Origin: Artocarpus heterophyllus
Taxonomy: Eukaryota > Streptophyta > Magnoliopsida > Rosales > Moraceae
DNA: 64,000 nt
Assembly: GCA_025403435.1 (NCBI GenBank)
Contig: CM046341.1
Span: 1,912,571 to 1,976,570 of the forward strand
Direction: 5' to 3'
Made by a program: the position numbers and the translations under genes. A model generated the notes under the pieces. That model saw only the letters and a list, made by a program, of their open reading frames with translations. It did not search any database and was not told where the DNA came from. Shown here piece after piece: positions 59,056-64,000 of this stretch (within the stretch, counting starts at the first letter, position 1; each line of letters starts with the position of its first letter).

Positions 59056-61251
59056 ATTTGTTATACTATTTACTTGTCAAATTACTTTTTTTTTTTTTCT
59101 GTAAGCTAAATGGTGTGGTTTTCATGTTGTTTTGTATCCTACACTTCCTTAGGCTTGCTTGCTAATAAAATATTGTGGTTTGTGTTAAAATGATAGAGAA
59201 AACATTATATCTTTTCTGGATAATATAATGAAAATTATGTATCTCGTACTAAAATAATTTTTGTGGTTTATCTATATTTTGTCTTCGTCTTGGTTAGTTT
59301 CTTGTACTTAAATAATTCTTGTAATTGATGGTTTTTTTAATCCTTATCGTGTTTAGTTTTTCTTTCATTTTTTTTATGCTCCAGCCGATACATATTGGAT
59401 CACATATTAATAATATGTAATTTTCTTCCTAACTAATTTTGACGCTTTGAGGAGGACTACACTTGGGAAAATCTTTCATATTACGAAAATTTGGGAGCAA
59501 ATTTAATTTGTCAAATAATTTACCTTTAAATATAAATGAGAGCATTATTAATAGTCTCATTCCTAATCAACTTACAGGCTTCTTTAGATAAGGATCGACT
59601 ATCTAAGGATAGTTCTAAACAGTCGAACTGGACAGCTGGCCCATTACTCACAATGGGGTGGGACGCATTAGTGGGTCTCACATCTTTCATTTGAGAAATC
59701 GAAATTCTGTTTTAGAATTATACTAGTCTACTTTATGGTCACTTGTTTGTTTCTGCTTTGATGAACTTGGAAGATAAGGCACTCTCTAGTAACATATTTA
59801 CAAAATTTCCACCACTCCTTTTCACCCATGTTAAACTCGCAGCTTCTTGCCAATAATTTTTTTTTTGGAAGATACTTTTTGCCAATTTGTCTTCTTCTTC
59901 AGCCAGTCGTCTTTTGACATGATCTCCTCCCGGATATGACATTCCCAACGGCAAAAACATAAGTACAGGGCTTTAGAGGAATTTTAAAGACGTTGAAAAG
60001 GACAAACTCATGAGCAAAGGAAGAGCATCAGATGAACGACACCTCAAGTTCTTATATTTGTGTATTGATTCCTCGTGCATGTACAATAAAGCAATGAAAA
60101 AAGGACTTAAAAAATAACTTGAGAAGAAAAATTAAAAATCAGTGCAAAGTAATTCTTATTAATAACTAATAGCATCTCACATATCCTTTTCTAAATTGAA
60201 ATGTTCACATTTTTATTCAGTGATGAATACAGTTTAAAATGGGAAAACCAAACAAGTTATTGAAAGAATTAAGAGGGGAAAAAAAACAAAAGCAATAGCG
60301 TTTTGCTAATGGTGGCAATTCTGTAAATAATTAATTAAAGATGACATATTATATGCTCTGAAAAAGCAAAATGCAGATTTTTTTAGAAGACTAATGTTTC
60401 CACTTTGCAAGATACTTGATAAGTAAGTTTGTCTTTAACAATATCTGCCCTTATCCTAAAGGCAGATGTCATCAAGAACGAGCACAGAAACAAACAAATA
60501 ATTCTATTGTATCACTGCAATATCAATATCATACAAACAGACAATTAACTTTTAATATGTCCGTTGATAATTAGACTAGTTGGTGCACGTAGTATTCAGA
60601 AATATTTCTCTCTCCACTAAGTAGAATTGTAGGTATTTACAACATTTGTAATGTCAGGTGAATGTGGTACTGAGCTTACCTTACATATTGGAATTCTATA
60701 TCATATATTTTTTTTCTCTCTCTTTCTCATCTTTCTATTTATCCATGTGCTTTACTTTTATTGTTTCACAACTCAGAATCAAATTAGAGAAGAGTTTAAA
60801 TTTATTGGTTTGAATTGTTTATAATAGTGTAAAATTTTTATGTTATAATGTAAAATAAAATTATTTTACAGTGTAAAACTCTCATATGTTAAAATATTTT
60901 AACTTATTTTTTGAGCCCAAACTTATTTGTGAAACACCTTATAAAAGTTGGGCAAGCAATATTTTAGTTTTATGTGCCCTCTATGATGATAATTTAAAAT
61001 ATCTTAGCACATTTAACGAATAAAATTTTTTCCCTAAAATATACTAACAAAATTTTGCAAATGATAAGTTGCATTTGTTCCGGTCGCATCAAAGAGACGT
61101 AACAAACCAACTTGGTGCAATATTAATTTCCATGGCTGCTGGGAAGCTGCGTCTAACTTTGTGCAAAAAAATAAAAAATAAAAAAAGAAGCAGCATCGAC
61201 AGGTGCACCTGTCTTAAGATATGACCAAGTTCAAGCTCTTTATTATTAAAG

Positions 61252-61302
<51 letters not shown>

Positions 61303-62260
61303 CTCTGTGTTTTTTGTGGGTATTTTTATTAACATCTACCAATAGATCATATAAATATTTTCATCAAAATGTGTAAAAATAGAATAACATTTAAGAGTGT
61401 CAAGTGCCAACGTGATATGATTAAATTGAAAATGACCTGCCATGATAGGTAAATTTCATTGTAAAAATTACTAATTATAACAAAGTATATTCCTTGTGTT
61501 TTAATTTTAATTTTATTAAATTATTTGTATATCATAATTTATTTAGCAATAGCATTAAATGCGCTTTGGTGCTTTTTTTTTGTCCTCTTTTTGGCTTTGG
61601 TGAGTTCTTTGCTTTTTTTTTTTTTGAGTAGTTTTTATTTTCTCTTAATAAAAATATTCTTTCATTTACCTATGATAAACATTACAATTGAAGAGGTCCC
61701 TGATGGTGAAAATGAAGAAAGGCCACTGAAATTTCACAAGGTAATGACGTGGCCATAATGTGATAACTTACAATTTTATCGAAATAGTTGTATTAGGTGT
61801 AAAATATTATCTTCATTATCGATAAAACCATTGAAAACTAAAACGTCTTGCACCAATTGTAATTATTTACGTAAATTTTCTATTATTATGTGACATGAAT
61901 ATGATAATTTTAAAAATTATCTATCAATTCTAGTGTCAAAGTCTCGATCTGTCAAAAAAATCAGGAAGTAATCTGTCAAAATCAAAAAATCAATGGCCAC
62001 AGTGTTACCATGGTCATAGTTCACGGACTACTAATATTGCCAATAACCCTTTTCATTATTCATATCTCTCAAAAAAAAAAAAAAAAAAAAAGGAAACCTG
62101 ATTTGGACAGCCATTAATTTCTAATACCAACATCTTTGAATTCTACGGGGAAATCTGTCCTTATCCGTTTGTGAAATAAGCATCGCATGCATGAAGGTAT
62201 TGTATCTTACGAAAAGCCTCAAATAGTGTTACCAACAAGAAAGTTTTATCTAGAACTCTT
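59056..62260. other. PR10-8 3' flank, no gene
   Basis: Paralogous to the PR10-7 flank but without its MITE and 3.36-kb element. It includes a MITE-like AT-rich stretch (about 60795-60940), the AT/GT microsatellite at 61.26 kb and the inverted-repeat segment copy at 61.65-62.05 kb. Short ORFs have no domain. Confidence 0.55.
61259..61301. repeat. (AT)n(GT)n microsatellite
   Basis: A TA run followed directly by TGTGTGTGTG. Confidence 0.9.
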
Positions 62261-62439
62261 GCCTCATTAGGGGCAGAGGCCAAATAACTGGTGTAAAGTT
62301 GCTGGACATATCCTGTATATGAGACCAATAATGGGAATATTAAGAGGGGAAAAAATAAAGAAATTTTTTAAAAATATTATAGTCAAATATTGTTGACTTC
62401 TGACTGGCTCGTTTTTTTAGAAGTCAAACTTTAAAACTT

Positions 62440-62900
62440 GAAATTATTCAAGAACTGAAAAAAACTTAAAATTTTCAGGTATACCATTCCCATCCCCAAC
62501 CAACACTTCCCAACAATAGACAAAATGCAGTTAAAAAAAGTGGTTTTAGTTGAAATTATACAAGAACTAAAAAAAACTTAAAATCTTTAGGTACACCATT
62601 CCCATCCCCAACCAACACTTCCCAACAAAAGAGAAAATGCAGTAAAAAAAAGGGTGGTTTTACTTGAAATTATAAAAGAACTTAAAAAAAAAAAGCACTT
62701 AAAATCTTCAGGTATACCATTCCAATCCCCAACCAACACTTCCCAACGAAAGAGAAAAAGCAGTAAAAAAATGTGGTTTTACTTGAAATTATACAAGAAC
62801 TAAATAAAACCCTAAAATCTTCAGGTTTACAATTCCCATCCCCAACCTACACTTCCCAACAAAAGAGAAAATGCAGTAAAAAACGTGGTTTTAACAGAAA
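62440..62900 (+). repeat. Four-unit tandem repeat in the PR10-9 upstream region
   Basis: Units of about 112-119 bp begin with GAAATTAT at 62440, 62552, 62666 and 62785. Each contains ACCATTCC.ATCCCCAACC, CACTTCCCAAC and GTGGTTTTA. Other PR-10 upstream regions have a single copy of this segment. Confidence 0.9.
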
Positions 62901-63346
62901 TCCCATTTGTGAAATGGACTGTTTCTTTGAGGATCTACATGTATTGAATAAAAGGGAATTTCGACGTTTAATCTGTGTATGAAAGAAAATAACCAGTAGT
63001 CAAACCGGCATAATGTAAAACTTGGCTAGTGATTTATGTTTGATAGACCATCTTCTGAGAATGGTGTTGCAAATTCTTAAGGACATGAATAAAAAAGACA
63101 ATAAAAAAAATGACTTTAGTGTCAAAGGCGATCCGCTTACGGTAAGAATTTGACCACCATTCGGCAAAAAAGTAAGAAAAAAGGTTACCAATTAGTGACG
63201 GATAATTTTTTTCCCCTACTACGTATTTTTCTTTTTTCTTTTTTTAACTTCTATGTAGTTAACTCAAATTATCCGCATCTTTTCTTTCCTGGTAACCCCT
63301 GCAAATGAAGGTTTTTTCACATTAATAAATTTGGGATATCGTCAGG

Positions 63347-63593
63347 TCGTCTAGAATCCAAAGACCGCTTCTTTTTTTTTTTGGTTCCTAGTTGTGACAG
63401 AATTACAATATTAATAACGTGCAACGCCTTCTTTGACTAAAAGTGATTCTTATTATAGATTACAGGTTCCTGTCTGGACAAAAATAATAATAATTTTCTC
63501 ACCGATCTAAACTTCTACAGCTCTACTTGTTAAATAATTCAATAAACAAGGGATTCTTCGTTCAGACCAATCTGGAGAATTCGCCTATAAATA
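63347..63593 (+). promoter_or_regulatory. PR10-9 core promoter
   Basis: TCGTCTAGAATCC at 63347, W-box-like TTGACT at 63433-63438, TATAAATA at 63586-63593. Confidence 0.72.
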
Positions 63594-63699
63594 GCACCTC
63601 CATATACACAACTCTTCATCCCCAAAACACAAAACACACTAAAGTTCAAAACAACCGTCATTATTTTCTTTTTGATTCCTTTCAAAACCTTAGATCATT

Positions 63700-64000
63700 A
63701 TGGGCGTTTTCACACACGAGGAGGAGTTCCCATCCACCGTTGCTCCTGCTAGGTTGTTCAAGGCCTTTGTCCTTGACGCCGACAACCTTATCCCAAAGGT
63801 TGCACCCCAAGCTGGTCAAAGTGTCGAGATCCTTGAAGGAAATGGAGGACCTGGAACCATCAAGAAGATCACCTTCGCTGATGGTAAGTGAACAACTTTT
63901 TAATCTTCGTGTTTAAGATTCGGATGAAATAATTTACATATCTTCTATTAAAAGAAGATAGAATTTGGATTTGGTAGTTCCATTCATTCCTTTATTTCTT
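63700..64000 (+). CDS. PR10-9: PR-10 / Bet v 1-like, exon 1 and part of intron
   Basis: Exon 1 is 63700-63883 and ends GATG|GTAAGT; the intron continues past the window end, so exon 2 cannot be judged. It encodes the first 61 residues of a group B protein: [37 protein letters not shown] and the glycine-rich loop [10 protein letters not shown]. Pro at residue 11 ([10 protein letters not shown]), where others have Thr, is unusual. The cluster therefore continues to the right. Confidence 0.9.

Noticed and set aside
59600..59690. Similarity between this GTGGGTCTCACA-containing segment and 37650-37705 as a shared gene
   Set aside because: Only short GGGTGGG and GTGGGTCT words match and there is no open frame. 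Probably small repeat remnants.

Overview
This is plant nuclear DNA, most likely from a woody eudicot. The AT-rich background, spliced genes with GT-AG introns, Ty1/copia remnants, many small inverted-repeat transposons and a Bet v 1/PR-10 gene cluster all point that way. I could not assign a species from the sequence alone.

Layout. Bases 1-831 (+) hold the last exons of an unidentified gene. A degenerate tandem-repeat array of about 85-bp units follows (about 1466-2310). A complete six-exon DUF789-family gene (412 aa) lies on the minus strand at 3327-5928; one of its introns appears to use a GC donor. An inverted-repeat transposon-like element with a GC-rich core (about 6460-7975) and a further GC-rich island (about 8550-9060) lead to a decayed Ty1/copia retrotransposon (9112-15316). 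That element ends exactly where the PR-10 cluster begins.

From 15.3 kb to the window end there are nine PR-10 (Bet v 1-like) genes, all on the + strand, spaced 4-10 kb apart. They are called PR10-1 to PR10-9 here. Each has two exons with a phase-1 intron at about codon 61. Each lies behind a similar promoter: a CTAGA-containing box, a W-box-like TTGAC site and a TATA box. Six appear intact (1, 2, 3, 4, 5, 7). PR10-6 has a nonsense codon that removes its last 12 residues. PR10-8 has a 2-nt deletion and three promoter insertions. PR10-9 runs off the window after exon 1. Sequence features split them into group A (1-4) and group B (5-9). Within group A, 1 resembles 3 and 2 resembles 4, including their flanks, so about 9.85 kb (15.3-25.15 kb) has been tandemly duplicated (25.27-34.9 kb).

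The spaces between PR-10 genes hold paralogous flanks marked by transposons: three further Mutator-like inverted-repeat elements (about 44.93-46.2, 46.58-47.03 and 51.74-55.10 kb), a copia-type solo LTR (about 43.94-44.47 kb) and several short MITEs. Several of these have a matching empty site in a paralogous flank of the same window, which allows relative dating. I found no tRNA, rRNA or CRISPR array, and no clear protein gene outside those listed.
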